From Candidatus Pacearchaeota archaeon UBA92 (GTDB lineage: Archaea > Nanobdellota > Nanobdellia > Pacearchaeales > GW2011-AR1): a stretch of DNA of 39,808 nt. How positions within the stretch are numbered: position 1 is the first letter of the stretch; every line of letters begins with the position of its first letter. Below are positions 31,776-39,725 of the stretch, piece after piece. The stretch covers positions 1 to 39,808 of the forward strand of contig DANJ01000029.1 in assembly GCA_002497285.1 (NCBI GenBank). The letters run 5' to 3'. The position numbers and the translations under genes are program-made. The notes under the pieces were generated by a model that saw only the letters and a program-made list of their open reading frames with translations, was not told the DNA's origin and searched no databases.

Positions 31776-32336
31776 TTAATAAAGATCTTCTCTGCATTCA
31801 GGGCAGAGAAAACGGCCTTCAACTTTCAGTAATTCCGAGTATGCACCGCATTCTTCACAAATGCCATCTGAAACTGTTTCTTCTTGAGTCGCTTTTTTCA
31901 GCTTCTCCGCTTCTTCTCTAATTTCAAGCAAATCTCCTGATTTTGCATAAAAGGCGGGCTCTATTGCTAGTACATCTTTTAAAGTTAAAAGACCAACAAT
32001 CTCCCCTCTAGACATAACTGGAAGTCTTCGAAAACCATATTTTTTCATTTTTTGAAATGCCTGAGTTATATCTGCAGAGGGCTTTATCACTGCGACTTTC
32101 TTTGTGGCAATATCCATCGCAAGAACTTTTCTTAAATCAAGGCCAGGTTTTTTTGTTATCGCCCAAAGAATATCATGTTGAGTTATTATTCCAACTAGTT
32201 TTTTATCTTTAGTTATGACTAAACCGTTAACTTTTTGTTTAACAAACTCCTTTGCACAGTCTAAAAGATTGGTTTTTGGATTGACAGAAACAAAATTTCT
32301 AGTCATTATATCCCCAACGGCAATTTTCTTGAACAT
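31776..32336 (-). CDS. CBS-domain pair protein with C-terminal zinc ribbon
   Basis: 186 aa. Two CBS domains (about 8-60: DIMTRNFVSVNPKTNLLDCA..GIITQHDIL; about 72-125: VAVIKPSADITQAFQKMKKY..GLLTLKDVL), then a zinc ribbon (CEECGAYSELL..CPECRED, about 158-182). CBS pairs bind adenine nucleotides and act as energy sensors. The zinc ribbon suggests DNA, RNA or protein binding, so it may be a regulator. Divergent from the thermosome gene. Confidence 0.85.
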   Translation of the reverse strand: MFKKIAVGDIMTRNFVSVNPKTNLLDCAKEFVKQKVNGLVITKDKKLVGIITQHDILWAITKKPGLDLRKVLAMDIATKKVAVIKPSADITQAFQKMKKYGFRRLPVMSRGEIVGLLTLKDVLAIEPAFYAKSGDLLEIREEAEKLKKATQEETVSDGICEECGAYSELLKVEGRFLCPECREDLY

Positions 32337-32405
32337 CTTTAGTTTAACTTGCTGAGTATTAAAGGGATATGGGTTATATTAAGATTATTGTATAGAAGAC
32401 AAATC

Positions 32406-32428
32406 TTTAAAAATGGACTTTAAGGTGA
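32406..32428 (+). promoter_or_regulatory. TATA box and ribosome binding site of the thermosome gene
   Basis: TTTAAAAAT (32406-32414) is centred 25 bp before the ATG, and AAGGTGA (32422-32428) sits about 7 nt before it. Both leaderless and leadered initiation are possible. Confidence 0.5.
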
Positions 32429-32434
32429 ATTAGT

Positions 32435-34036
32435 ATGAGTGACAAACAACCTGTTTATATCCTTCCTGAAAATGTCCAAAGAACTCTTGGAAAAGATGCC
32501 CAGAGAAACAATATTCTTGCTGCAAGAGTTGTTGCTGAAGTTGTAAAGACTACTCTTGGACCTAAAGGAATGGATAAAATGCTTGTGGATTCTGCGGGAA
32601 ATATAATCGTAACAAATGATGGGGTAACTATTTTAGAGGAAATGGAAATAGACCATCCTGCGGCAAAGATGGTTGTTGAGATTGCTAAAACTCAGGAAGA
32701 AGAAGTTGGAGATGGAACAACAAGTGTTGCTATGATTGCTGGAAAATTACTGGAAAACGCTGAAAAATTACTTGATAAGAAAATTCACCCAACTATCATT
32801 GTAAAAGGTTATAGACTTGCTTCTGAAAAAGTGAAAGAGATACTTAATGAAATAGGAATAGAAGTTAAGGACAAAGGAATATTGAAGAAAATTGCAATGA
32901 CTGCAATGACTGGAAAGGGAGCTGAAGGAAATAGAGATAAGCTTGCTGACCTTATTGTTGGAGCTGTTGATCAAGTATCTTCAGGAAAAGAGATCAATAT
33001 TGAAGATGTAAAAATAGAAAAGGTTAGAGGAGATGAAATAGGCAATAGTGAGCTTGTTCAGGGAATTGTTCTTGATAAAGAAGTTGCAAATGAGGCCATG
33101 CCTAAGAGAATTGAAAATGCTAAAATTCTGCTTGTTGATTTTGCCCTTGAGCTGAAAAATCCAGAAGCTGAAGCAAAAATTTCTGTTTCAACTCCTGAAC
33201 AACTGCAGAGTTTTATTGAATCTGAAGAAAGATACCTAAAAGAAATGACTAGTAAAGTAATCTTTTCAGGAGCTAATGTAATATTCTGTCAGAAGGGGAT
33301 TGATGATGTTGCTCAGTATTATTTAGCAAAAGCTGGAATTATGGCCTGTAGAAGAGTTGCTAAAAGCGATATGGAAAAAATTGCGAGAGCTACAGGAGGA
33401 AGAATAATTTCTAATATCAATGAAATGATTGAGAGTGGATTTGGAAAGGCGAGAATGGTTGAGGAAAAAAGGAAAGGAAGTGATGGGATGATTTATGTAA
33501 GTGGATGCGACAATCCTAAAGCAGTTACTATACTAATTAGAGGAAGCACGAGTCATGTTATTGATGAAATAGAAAGAGCAGTTAAAGATGGATTAGGGGA
33601 TGTTATTGCTGCAGTCAGAAGTGGAAAGGTTGTTGCTGGTGGAGGGGCTGTGGAAATGGAAGTATCAAAGAGATTGAAACAATATTCTAGAACTTTAGGA
33701 GGGAGAGAACAGCTTGCAGTTGAAGAATTTGCTTCGGCGCTGGAATTTATACCTGAAACTCTTGCTGAAAACGCGGGACTTGACCCGATAGATGTCCTTA
33801 CAGAATTGAAGAAAAGACATGAAGATGATAAGAGAAATGATGGTTTGAATTTATTTAATAATAAAATAGAAGATTGTTTTGAAGCAGGAATTATAGAACC
33901 ATTGAAAGTGAAGACGCAGGCAATAAGTTCTGCTTCTGAAGTTGCGGTAATGATATTGAGGATTGATGATGTGCTTATTTCTTCTGGAAGTAAGGGACCT
34001 AAGGGCGGAATGAACCCTTACGCTGGAATGGATTAA
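32435..34036 (+). CDS. thsA: Thermosome subunit (group II chaperonin)
   Basis: 533 aa, the usual thermosome length. Hallmarks: TTLGPKGMDKMLVDSAG near 40, NDGVTILEEM, EEVGDGTTSVAMIAG (ATP site), VVAGGGAVEMEVSKRL near 402, and a C-terminal GGMNPYAGMD tail typical of archaeal subunits. ATP-driven folding of cytosolic proteins as a double-ring complex. A single chaperonin gene is seen in this window, so rings may be homomeric unless another copy exists elsewhere. Confidence 0.97.
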   Translation: MSDKQPVYILPENVQRTLGKDAQRNNILAARVVAEVVKTTLGPKGMDKMLVDSAGNIIVTNDGVTILEEMEIDHPAAKMVVEIAKTQEEEVGDGTTSVAMIAGKLLENAEKLLDKKIHPTIIVKGYRLASEKVKEILNEIGIEVKDKGILKKIAMTAMTGKGAEGNRDKLADLIVGAVDQVSSGKEINIEDVKIEKVRGDEIGNSELVQGIVLDKEVANEAMPKRIENAKILLVDFALELKNPEAEAKISVSTPEQLQSFIESEERYLKEMTSKVIFSGANVIFCQKGIDDVAQYYLAKAGIMACRRVAKSDMEKIARATGGRIISNINEMIESGFGKARMVEEKRKGSDGMIYVSGCDNPKAVTILIRGSTSHVIDEIERAVKDGLGDVIAAVRSGKVVAGGGAVEMEVSKRLKQYSRTLGGREQLAVEEFASALEFIPETLAENAGLDPIDVLTELKKRHEDDKRNDGLNLFNNKIEDCFEAGIIEPLKVKTQAISSASEVAVMILRIDDVLISSGSKGPKGGMNPYAGMD

Positions 34037-34037
34037 A

Positions 34038-34235
34038 ATGGCTAGAATTGATATCGAAGAGATAAGAAAAATGGTGGGGGATAGAATTTTTGATTTATAG
34101 ACATTTAAGGGAAGGGAGCAATATGATTCAAATCCAGGACTGAATGATTCTGGAGTGAAAAGAGATGAATATATTGAAAATTATGTAAGGGAAAGATTTT
34201 CTGGAAGTCCCGAAGGAAGAAACCGTTCTAATTGA
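34038..34235 (+). pseudogene. Short ORF with in-frame TAG after the thermosome gene
   Basis: ATG 34038 follows the thermosome stop by 1 nt. It reads MARIDIEEIRKMVGDRIFDL, then TAG (34098-34100), then TFKGREQYDSNPGLNDSG and on to TGA at 34233-34235 (65 codons in all). The downstream part is acidic/basic and soluble. Family not recognised. A decaying or readthrough gene, or a 20-residue peptide with a chance extension. Confidence 0.4.
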
Positions 34236-34241
34236 ACTTGA

Positions 34242-34371
34242 TGCGGTGTCGGGGAATTGAACCCCGGTCTGCGCGTTTTCACCTTGCTTCCATCGTTTGG
34301 AAGGTGAAAGCTTGAGAATCTTAAATTCTCATTGTTGGCAACGCGCTATTCTACCACTAAATTAACACCGC
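34242..34371 (-). tRNA. tRNA-Gly (GCC) with intron
   Basis: Acceptor GCGGTGT/ACACCGC, T arm CGGGG-TTCAATT-CCCCG, anticodon stem GCGCG/CGCGC, loop TTGCCAA with anticodon GCC, discriminator A, no encoded CCA. The loop is split after A37 by an intron of about 60 nt that folds into two hairpins: TGAGAAT/ATTCTCA, and TTTCACC-TTCC with GGAA-GGTGAAA (bulged GCAA). Confidence 0.92.
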
Positions 34372-34450
34372 ATAGTTATTTTATGATGAGATGATTATTT
34401 AAAATGTTGTTTGGGAAGTTTTAAAAACCAGTTCATTTTCTTAGTTTCAA

Positions 34451-34521
34451 GGCCCATTAGTCTAGTGGCAAAACGGCTCGTTTACACCGAGCAGTCCGCA
34501 GTTCGATTCTGCGATGGGCCA
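34451..34521 (+). tRNA. tRNA-Val (TAC)
   Basis: Acceptor GGCCCAT/ATGGGCC, D arm TAGTCTAGTGGCAAAA, anticodon stem GCTCG/CGAGC with loop TTTACAC (anticodon TAC), T arm CGCAG-TTCGATT-CTGCG, discriminator A. No intron. A TATA-like TTTTAAAAA lies about 30 bp upstream. A 53-nt internal segment is duplicated at 35136. Confidence 0.95.
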
Positions 34522-34528
34522 TTCTGAA

Positions 34529-34864
34529 TTAATCAATTATATTAATTAAAATTTTCTTTATCTCGTCTATCTTTTCCCTTTTTATTTTTCCAATCTTTTT
34601 AACAATTAGCTCGTTGTCTATTTTTAAAATGTTTTCAACTTTTATGCAACATTTTGTAATCAATTTGCCCGTAATTAAATCTTGATTATCCAGACTCAAG
34701 GTATATTTATCTCTTGAAATATTAGAGGTTATTCCAACAACAAGAACATCTTCTGAATCTTCATTAAAACTATCTCTACTTATGACCACCACAGGTCTAA
34801 CTTTTCTTCCTGACTGGTCAGAAAATGGAAAAGGTACAAGTAATATCTCTCCTTGCAAAATCAT
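34529..34864 (-). CDS. MazF/PemK-type toxin (endoribonuclease)
   Basis: 111 aa. LQGEILLVPFPFSDQSGRKV followed by RPVVVIS is the MazF N-terminal signature, and the strand-helix order and length fit the family. MazF enzymes cleave mRNA at short motifs and are blocked by the cognate antitoxin. Its start overlaps the antitoxin stop by 4 nt. It lies 7 bp from tRNA-Val, inside the interval bounded by the two tRNA-Val copies. Confidence 0.88.
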   Translation of the reverse strand: MILQGEILLVPFPFSDQSGRKVRPVVVISRDSFNEDSEDVLVVGITSNISRDKYTLSLDNQDLITGKLITKCCIKVENILKIDNELIVKKIGKIKREKIDEIKKILINIID

Positions 34865-35085
34865 ATATACTTATCCCAAATTTCATCTTCTTTATTAGCC
34901 CATATTTTTTCCATAGATTTTTCCGCCAAAATCAACCAGCCCATCTTTTCCTTTCTAGTCCGGTCTAGTTTTTCCATAATTAAATTTCTTATAAACTCTG
35001 ATTTTGAGGGATAATTCTTTTTCTTTAGGTAGGCGTCCAACTCCATAGACTCATCTTCGGGCAACTTTATTGTGATTGTTTTCAT
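34861..35085 (-). CDS. Ribbon-helix-helix antitoxin of the MazF pair
   Basis: 74 aa. TITIKLPEDESMELDAYLKK and SKSEFIRNLIMEKL form a CopG-like ribbon-helix-helix DNA-binding domain; the C-terminal helical tail (GWLILAEKSMEKIWANKEDE) is the usual toxin-neutralising part. It precedes the toxin gene. A perfect inverted repeat begins 1 bp upstream of its ATG and is the likely autoregulation site. Confidence 0.88.
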   Translation of the reverse strand: MKTITIKLPEDESMELDAYLKKKNYPSKSEFIRNLIMEKLDRTRKEKMGWLILAEKSMEKIWANKEDEIWDKYI

Positions 35086-35086
35086 A

Positions 35087-35116
35087 GTAATCCCTTGGGA
35101 TTACCAATTTAAATAG
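35087..35116 (-). promoter_or_regulatory. Operator palindrome and TATA box of the toxin-antitoxin operon
   Basis: GTAATCCC-TT-GGGATTAC (35087-35104) is a perfect inverted repeat covering the expected transcription start. The TATA box TATTTAAATT (35107-35116) follows it upstream. This is a textbook arrangement for repression by the ribbon-helix-helix antitoxin. Confidence 0.7.
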
Positions 35117-35128
35117 TTTTCTATTGTG

Positions 35129-35199
35129 TTGTCTGTAGTCTAGTGGCAAAACGGCTCGTTTACACCGAGCAGTCCGCAGTTCGATTCTCTTCGGAGCCA
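35129..35199 (+). pseudogene. tRNA-Val fragment / chimeric tRNA
   Basis: 35136-35188 is identical to 34458-34510 of tRNA-Val (D arm, anticodon arm and 5' part of the T arm). The acceptor (TTGTCTG against CGGAGCC) and the T stem (CGCAG against CTCTT) no longer pair. The 3' part (CTCTTCGGAGCCA) would suit another tRNA with acceptor GGCTCCG. This is either an attachment-site scar or a recombinant tRNA pseudogene. Confidence 0.75.
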
Positions 35200-35200
35200 C

Positions 35201-35839
35201 TTATTTAAAAAAGCCCATTGAGTGTTCTAACAATTTGCCGGCTTCAATTTCAATTGGGTCCGCCTTTCTCAATCCCTTGACTAGATTTTTGTTAAGTATT
35301 TTTGTATGCTTGATTTGAGTCAAATACTCTGGAATAAACCAAACGTCTTTTTCTGAAGTCATCCAGCCCTGCTTATCGAATCTGCTTAAGTCGACAGGTT
35401 TTGAAAAAGTTCTCAGAGTTTTCTTCCCATTTGAATTTAGAAAATATTCATGAAAGAATGATAAAACTAATTCTCTAATATCTCTGTAAACTGGTTCTCT
35501 GTATCTTAAAACGGCATGATTTGTTTTTGTTATAGCGCCCCACCTATTTTCTTTTTTGAAAACTGTAATTACATGATCGTCGTCGTCATGGGTGGCTTCT
35601 AGATCTACAATTAGTGGTTTGTGTCCGTGCATTCTTAATGCTGTTGCCGCGAGTAAGGCACCTTCAATACAATGAGCTTTTTTAGTTCTAAGAACTTGTC
35701 TTGGAGACATACAAGTATCTCCATTGGGTTCGAAATTAATTTTCAAAGAATTAAGAAAATCCTGAATTTTAACAGGAGTATTTAACCCTCTAAGAATTTT
35801 CAATTCTTCATTATTAAAACCAAAGTCATCTTTTTTCAT
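35201..35839 (-). CDS. Transglutaminase-like cysteine protein
   Basis: 212 aa from ATG 35839 (MKKDDFGF). A GTG or ATG further upstream would overlap the small zinc-ribbon gene. KKAHCIEGALLAATALRMHG carries a probable catalytic Cys, and LIVDLEATHDDDDHVITVF a His/Asp pair. This Cys-His-Asp spacing matches transglutaminase/BtrH-like papain-fold proteins. Cytoplasmic; may be a peptidase or amide-forming enzyme. Located directly beside the tRNA-Val fragment. Confidence 0.65.
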   Translation of the reverse strand: MKKDDFGFNNEELKILRGLNTPVKIQDFLNSLKINFEPNGDTCMSPRQVLRTKKAHCIEGALLAATALRMHGHKPLIVDLEATHDDDDHVITVFKKENRWGAITKTNHAVLRYREPVYRDIRELVLSFFHEYFLNSNGKKTLRTFSKPVDLSRFDKQGWMTSEKDVWFIPEYLTQIKHTKILNKNLVKGLRKADPIEIEAGKLLEHSMGFFK

Positions 35840-35841
35840 TT

Positions 35842-35985
35842 TTAAAATAAGTCCGAACATGAACGAAAGTAATGGCACCTAGGACATTTGAGCTTACACT
35901 GAATTGCTTCCATTTCTTTTCCGCATGCTTCACAGATAAGATAATTGTCTCCCTCTTTTTGATTATCTATAAATTCTTTTTCCAC
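35842..35985 (-). CDS. Small zinc-ribbon protein (47 aa), GTG start
   Basis: 47 aa starting at GTG 35985; a stop lies two codons upstream in frame and a TATA box (TTTAAATA, 36007-36014) is centred 25 bp upstream. The knuckles CEACGKEM and KCPRCHYFRSCSDLF match the small archaeal zinc-ribbon proteins that end in SCSDLF. Its stop lies 2 nt before the transglutaminase-like ATG. Confidence 0.75.
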   Translation of the reverse strand: MEKEFIDNQKEGDNYLICEACGKEMEAIQCKLKCPRCHYFRSCSDLF

Positions 35986-36005
35986 TAATCAGAATAAAAT
36001 CTTTT

Positions 36006-36860
36006 TTATTTAAATCTGTCTTTTGTAGTGTGGCCTTCAATCTTCAGGCATATTCCATGCCATAATGCTCCGAAACGTGCAGGAACCATTCTTCCATCGT
36101 AAGTTTTGTTTTCTCTTATTCCATATATAAATTGTTTTGAAAATTCTCCTGAGGATTCAACAAGGGGGCTTATCCTATGGAGATTTGTGTAATTCCTTCC
36201 AATTTCAAGCCATTTTGAGTGTCCGTCAGAACTTATTAAGGTTCCAAGATGAGGGAATCTTTTTCTTATAGATTCAAAATATTTAATTGCTTCATTATTT
36301 GCATCTTTGAAAGGCAAAATTCTTGGGATATATAATGCTGCTTCTGCATTGTGAACTTCAAGAGCATCAACATCCGGTAGGATTTCATCCTCTAACCCCT
36401 CATTGCCTCTAAGATGATGTCCTGCTCCCCAAATATGAAATGGATGATCTAAAACTCTTGCTCCTCCAAGTTTTTTAATTTCCCCTAACGTTTCTTGGAA
36501 TTCACCATTTGGAGATATATGAATATCTCTTGATATTCCTATTGCTAGGACATGAGTTTCCTTATCGTTTAATACTGTGGGTATTTCCTGTCCCTTGACA
36601 AGCCATATTCCTTGCCCATCTCCTCTTGTAAGATAAAGCGCATTGTTAAGTTCAGTTGCGATTTCTCCTTCAAAGCTATCTTTTGCCTTATCAAACATTT
36701 GCTCGGCTCCTCTACTATTGAAGTTTGTTATTCCTAACATTCCTCCATCACCTAATCTCCTTAAACCAAGTCCAAATATATAATTAATATCTACTGGAGA
36801 CATGTCTATCGCTGTTCTAAAATGATTATGCAAATCTGCTCTAACTTTTCCAGTTTCCAT
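36006..36860 (-). CDS. PHP-domain phosphoesterase-like protein
   Basis: 284 aa. PHP metal-binding motifs in order: RADLHNHF (near 8), GITNFNS (near 42), VKGQEIPT (near 88), VLDHPFHIWG (near 136), ALEVHNAEA (near 165) and ISSDGHSKW (near 209). PHP proteins use two or three metal ions for phosphoester hydrolysis; the physiological substrate is unknown. TATA box at 36880-36890. Confidence 0.85.
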   Translation of the reverse strand: METGKVRADLHNHFRTAIDMSPVDINYIFGLGLRRLGDGGMLGITNFNSRGAEQMFDKAKDSFEGEIATELNNALYLTRGDGQGIWLVKGQEIPTVLNDKETHVLAIGISRDIHISPNGEFQETLGEIKKLGGARVLDHPFHIWGAGHHLRGNEGLEDEILPDVDALEVHNAEAALYIPRILPFKDANNEAIKYFESIRKRFPHLGTLISSDGHSKWLEIGRNYTNLHRISPLVESSGEFSKQFIYGIRENKTYDGRMVPARFGALWHGICLKIEGHTTKDRFK

Positions 36861-36891
36861 AAAAATCTTGTAATATGTTCTTATTTAAAGC

Positions 36892-37428
36892 TTATCCTGC
36901 AAGACCTCTTAAGAAATAGCCGACAGCAAAGGCAAGACTTGCTGCAATTCCGCCGATTATAAGCGTTTCAATTGCGGCATAAAATGGATGCTTCTTCACT
37001 ATCTTTCCTTTTACTGCTCCGACAAAAAGAAAAGCTAGGCCAGTGAAAACTATTGAAATAGTTAATTTGTATGGTTCTAATGAGCTGAAGAATAAGGCTA
37101 AAACGAATGAGACTAAAGGAATAAAACCGATTACTACAAAAGATAAAAATGTTGCAAGGCCTGTTTTGAAAGGATGCTTGGCTTCAGTATTTTTGTTCTT
37201 GTCTCTATGATATCTATGTAAATCTCCTTGAGATTTAACTGAAAGGTAATTTGATAAAGCCATTGAAAATCCGTCTGCAAATAGATTGGCAAAACCTAAA
37301 ATTAAAACTATTCCTGCCGAAAGGGAAGCGCCTATTGCTCCTGCAACAACTGCAAAAGTTGTGACAGAACCATCAATTCCACCATAGACAAATTCAGGAA
37401 GATAAAGTCTTTCTAAACGTTGCTTCAT
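36892..37428 (-). CDS. VIT1/CCC1-family iron/manganese transporter
   Basis: 178 aa. YGGIDGSVTTFAVVAGAIGA in helix 1 and GFANLFADGFSMALSNYLSV in helix 2 are the family signature; a short cytoplasmic Lys/His/Asp-rich loop (HRYHRDKNKNTEAKHP) and three more helices follow. Moves Fe2+/Mn2+ across the membrane. The cytoplasmic metal-binding loop is shorter than in plant VIT1. TATA box about 28 bp upstream. Confidence 0.92.
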   Translation of the reverse strand: MKQRLERLYLPEFVYGGIDGSVTTFAVVAGAIGASLSAGIVLILGFANLFADGFSMALSNYLSVKSQGDLHRYHRDKNKNTEAKHPFKTGLATFLSFVVIGFIPLVSFVLALFFSSLEPYKLTISIVFTGLAFLFVGAVKGKIVKKHPFYAAIETLIIGGIAASLAFAVGYFLRGLAG

Positions 37429-37495
37429 ATCTGATGAAAGATTAATAAGATTATAAATTATTCCATGCTAAAGTTTAAAAAGCATATTCTTAAGA

Positions 37496-37503
37496 TTTAA
37501 ATA
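37496..37503 (+). promoter_or_regulatory. TATA box of the nucleotidyltransferase gene
   Basis: TTTAAATA, centred 25 bp before the ATG at 37525. Confidence 0.55.
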
Positions 37504-37524
37504 GGAACGGATATCAATTATATA

Positions 37525-39309
37525 ATGGAAGAGAAAAAAGACAGCCTTGCAGGACAAATTTCTAATCCCTTGAAGTATGATCCTAATATGAAGGTTTCTA
37601 CATCTGAAGATCCTATTGCAGAAATTGAGAAAATAAAAACCAAATTGGATGAGTTTAAGAAAAAAGTTGTTAAAAAGTTTCCATTCACAGTTAGTTTGGG
37701 TGTCTTGCCTGCGGATTCATTTAAAATTTTTGAAGAAGATGAGGGTTTATTGCCTGAAGAAATTGCAAAAAAACCTCTGCATTTGATAATGCTAATTCCG
37801 GAAGATAATTTCAAGGATATTCCGAAAAAGATTAAACCTGAACTTGTTAAACTTGTGAGAGAGAGTAAACAAGAATTGTGGGTACATATCAAGACGCCTG
37901 TTGATGTCTGGAATTACGGACTTGATAGTAAATATGAATTTATAGATGCTTTCGGAAGGAGTATGCCATTACATGATACTGGATTTTTGGGAGCATTGAG
38001 ACTTGCAATAATACATAAGACGTTGGTTTTGAGAAAGTTTGAGAAATATGTTGCAAGTTATGTATTTGGTGGGAGTATTGTCAGAGGAACTGCAGACAAA
38101 ACAAGTGATGTCGACACATTTGTAATTATTGATGATACAGATGTTAAAAGAATGCCGAGATTACAGTTGTTAGAAAAATTGAGGGGAATAATTTATGATT
38201 ATATAAGAGAAGCGACTGCGCTTGCAGGTGTTAAAAACCCATTGAATGTTCAAGTCTATTTACTAACAGATTTCTGGAATAATGTCAAAGACGCACATCC
38301 GGTTATGTTCACCTTCATAAGAGATGGGGTACCTTTGTATGATAGAGGAACTTTCTTGCCTTGGAAATTGCTTTTGAAGATGGGAAAGATTAAACCAAGC
38401 CCTGAAGCAGTTGATATGTTTATGAAAGAGGGCGATAGAACAGAGGCTTTAATTGACAGAAGATTGATAGATGCGATGGTTGATATCTATTATGGAATTA
38501 TTACCCCTACACAAGCCCTTATGATGTTAGCGGGTCACGCTCCTCCTGTTCCAAAAACAATGGTTGCTGAAGTTAAGGAAGTGTTTGTTGATAAAGAAAA
38601 ATTGATGGATATGAAAGAATTAAAGATACTTGAGAAAGCAGTCAAATTATTTAAGAGTTATGAACACGGCACACTAAAGAAATTTTCTGGAAAAGAAGTA
38701 GATGTGCTTTACAAAGAATTTCAGGAGTATAATAAAAAGATGAAGGAATTAAGAGAGAAATTAGAACTCAAATTGAGAGAATATGATTCTGAAAAAATTC
38801 ATACAGAAGTTTTTAAGTTGTTGAAGAATTTGTTTGGAAATAAAGGACAGGATGAGTTAATTAAAGACTTTGAAACTGATTTAATTAAGAAGGGTAAAAT
38901 TGAGCCAAGGATGTTGACAATATTGAAACAAGTAGCAGATATTAAGAAAAAGGCTAAGAACAAAAAAACATCGCAGAGTGAGATTCACAATATTAACAGA
39001 AGTGCTACTGATTTAATTGAATCTTTGATAGACTATGCACAAAGGAAGGAATTAGTTGCTGTCGAAAAGAGTGTCATACAAATTACTTATGGTAATAAAA
39101 AGGCTGAAGTTGTCTTGACTGATGTTGCAACCTTTGTTGTTAATACCGAAGGAATTAAGAAGATTGTTTCTGGGAAACTGATTGAGGCAGATAGAAAAGA
39201 TTTGGAAAAAGCAATATCCGAAACTAAGGACAAGACAAAAGCAAAATTGGATTCTAAAATTATTAAAGTTCTAGAAAAAGAGTTCGGTGAATTTACGATT
39301 GTAATGTGA
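37525..39309 (+). CDS. Large nucleotidyltransferase-domain protein
   Basis: 594 aa. The pol-beta-type signature YVFGGSIVRGTADKTSDVDT (near 175-194) gives G-G-S and D-x-D. Before it is an alpha/beta domain of about 150 residues; after it come long helices including a coiled coil (about 390-430) and a basic C-terminal domain. Whether it modifies RNA, protein or nucleotides is not visible. Large size and lack of an adjacent antitoxin argue against a simple MNT antitoxin. Confidence 0.8.
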   Translation: MEEKKDSLAGQISNPLKYDPNMKVSTSEDPIAEIEKIKTKLDEFKKKVVKKFPFTVSLGVLPADSFKIFEEDEGLLPEEIAKKPLHLIMLIPEDNFKDIPKKIKPELVKLVRESKQELWVHIKTPVDVWNYGLDSKYEFIDAFGRSMPLHDTGFLGALRLAIIHKTLVLRKFEKYVASYVFGGSIVRGTADKTSDVDTFVIIDDTDVKRMPRLQLLEKLRGIIYDYIREATALAGVKNPLNVQVYLLTDFWNNVKDAHPVMFTFIRDGVPLYDRGTFLPWKLLLKMGKIKPSPEAVDMFMKEGDRTEALIDRRLIDAMVDIYYGIITPTQALMMLAGHAPPVPKTMVAEVKEVFVDKEKLMDMKELKILEKAVKLFKSYEHGTLKKFSGKEVDVLYKEFQEYNKKMKELREKLELKLREYDSEKIHTEVFKLLKNLFGNKGQDELIKDFETDLIKKGKIEPRMLTILKQVADIKKKAKNKKTSQSEIHNINRSATDLIESLIDYAQRKELVAVEKSVIQITYGNKKAEVVLTDVATFVVNTEGIKKIVSGKLIEADRKDLEKAISETKDKTKAKLDSKIIKVLEKEFGEFTIVM

Positions 39310-39327
39310 TTGGTTAAAGTGGAAAAG

Positions 39328-39336
39328 TTTATAAAT
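39328..39336 (+). promoter_or_regulatory. TATA box of the zinc-ribbon membrane gene
   Basis: TTTATAAAT centred 25 bp before GTG 39357, which supports that GTG as the leaderless start. Confidence 0.5.
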
Positions 39337-39356
39337 TAGTTATTTGTTTTTTAGTT

Positions 39357-39725
39357 GTGGCGATTAGATAGAAAATTATCTGTAAAAAATGCGGGAAAGA
39401 ATTGAAGGGGGAAACTCGTAAATTTTCTGGATCTAAAGGTGAAATATTAGATTTTTGTGATAAGTGTTATCGAGAATTAAGTTTAGCTATTCATGGCATG
39501 ACTCATGGGGCCAGTTATTCAAGGGCGATTTTTCTTGGTCTTACTTTTGGAATTGTTGGTGCAATTATCTGGTTTTTGAGTGTTGTTCTCTCCGGATGGC
39601 AATTGGGAATAGTTGCTATTGGTGTAGGTCTTCTAACTGGTTTGGGAGTTTCTATCGGCTCTAAAAGGAAAGCAAATAATAAGCGTGATACTCCTTGCCC
39701 TAAAGGGCAAGGCTTCTATGCATGA
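39357..39725 (+). pseudogene. Zinc-ribbon two-TM protein gene with in-frame TAG and IS-derived end
   Basis: From GTG 39357 the frame reads MAIR, TAG (39369-39371), then KIICKKCGKELKGET and CDKCY, a zinc ribbon, followed by two helices (AIFLGLTFGIVGAIIWFLSV; GIVAIGVGLLTGLGVSIGS). No ATG, GTG or TTG lies between the TAG and the first CxxC, so the stop interrupts the natural frame; ATT 39375 is the only alternative. The last residues (TPCPKGQGFYA) are encoded by the end hairpin of the neighbouring IS200-type element. Confidence 0.55.
39693..39712. mobile_element. IS200/IS605-type subterminal hairpin
   Basis: CCTTGCCC-TAAA-GGGCAAGG, a perfect 8-bp stem immediately downstream of the transposase stop codon. 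Y1 transposases recognise such end hairpins as single strands. It falls inside the C-terminal codons of the zinc-ribbon gene. Confidence 0.7.

Noticed and set aside
31730..31822. N-terminal extension of the 31226-31729 protein
   Set aside because: It would overlap the CBS gene and lies upstream of the TATA-like box that suits ATG 31729.
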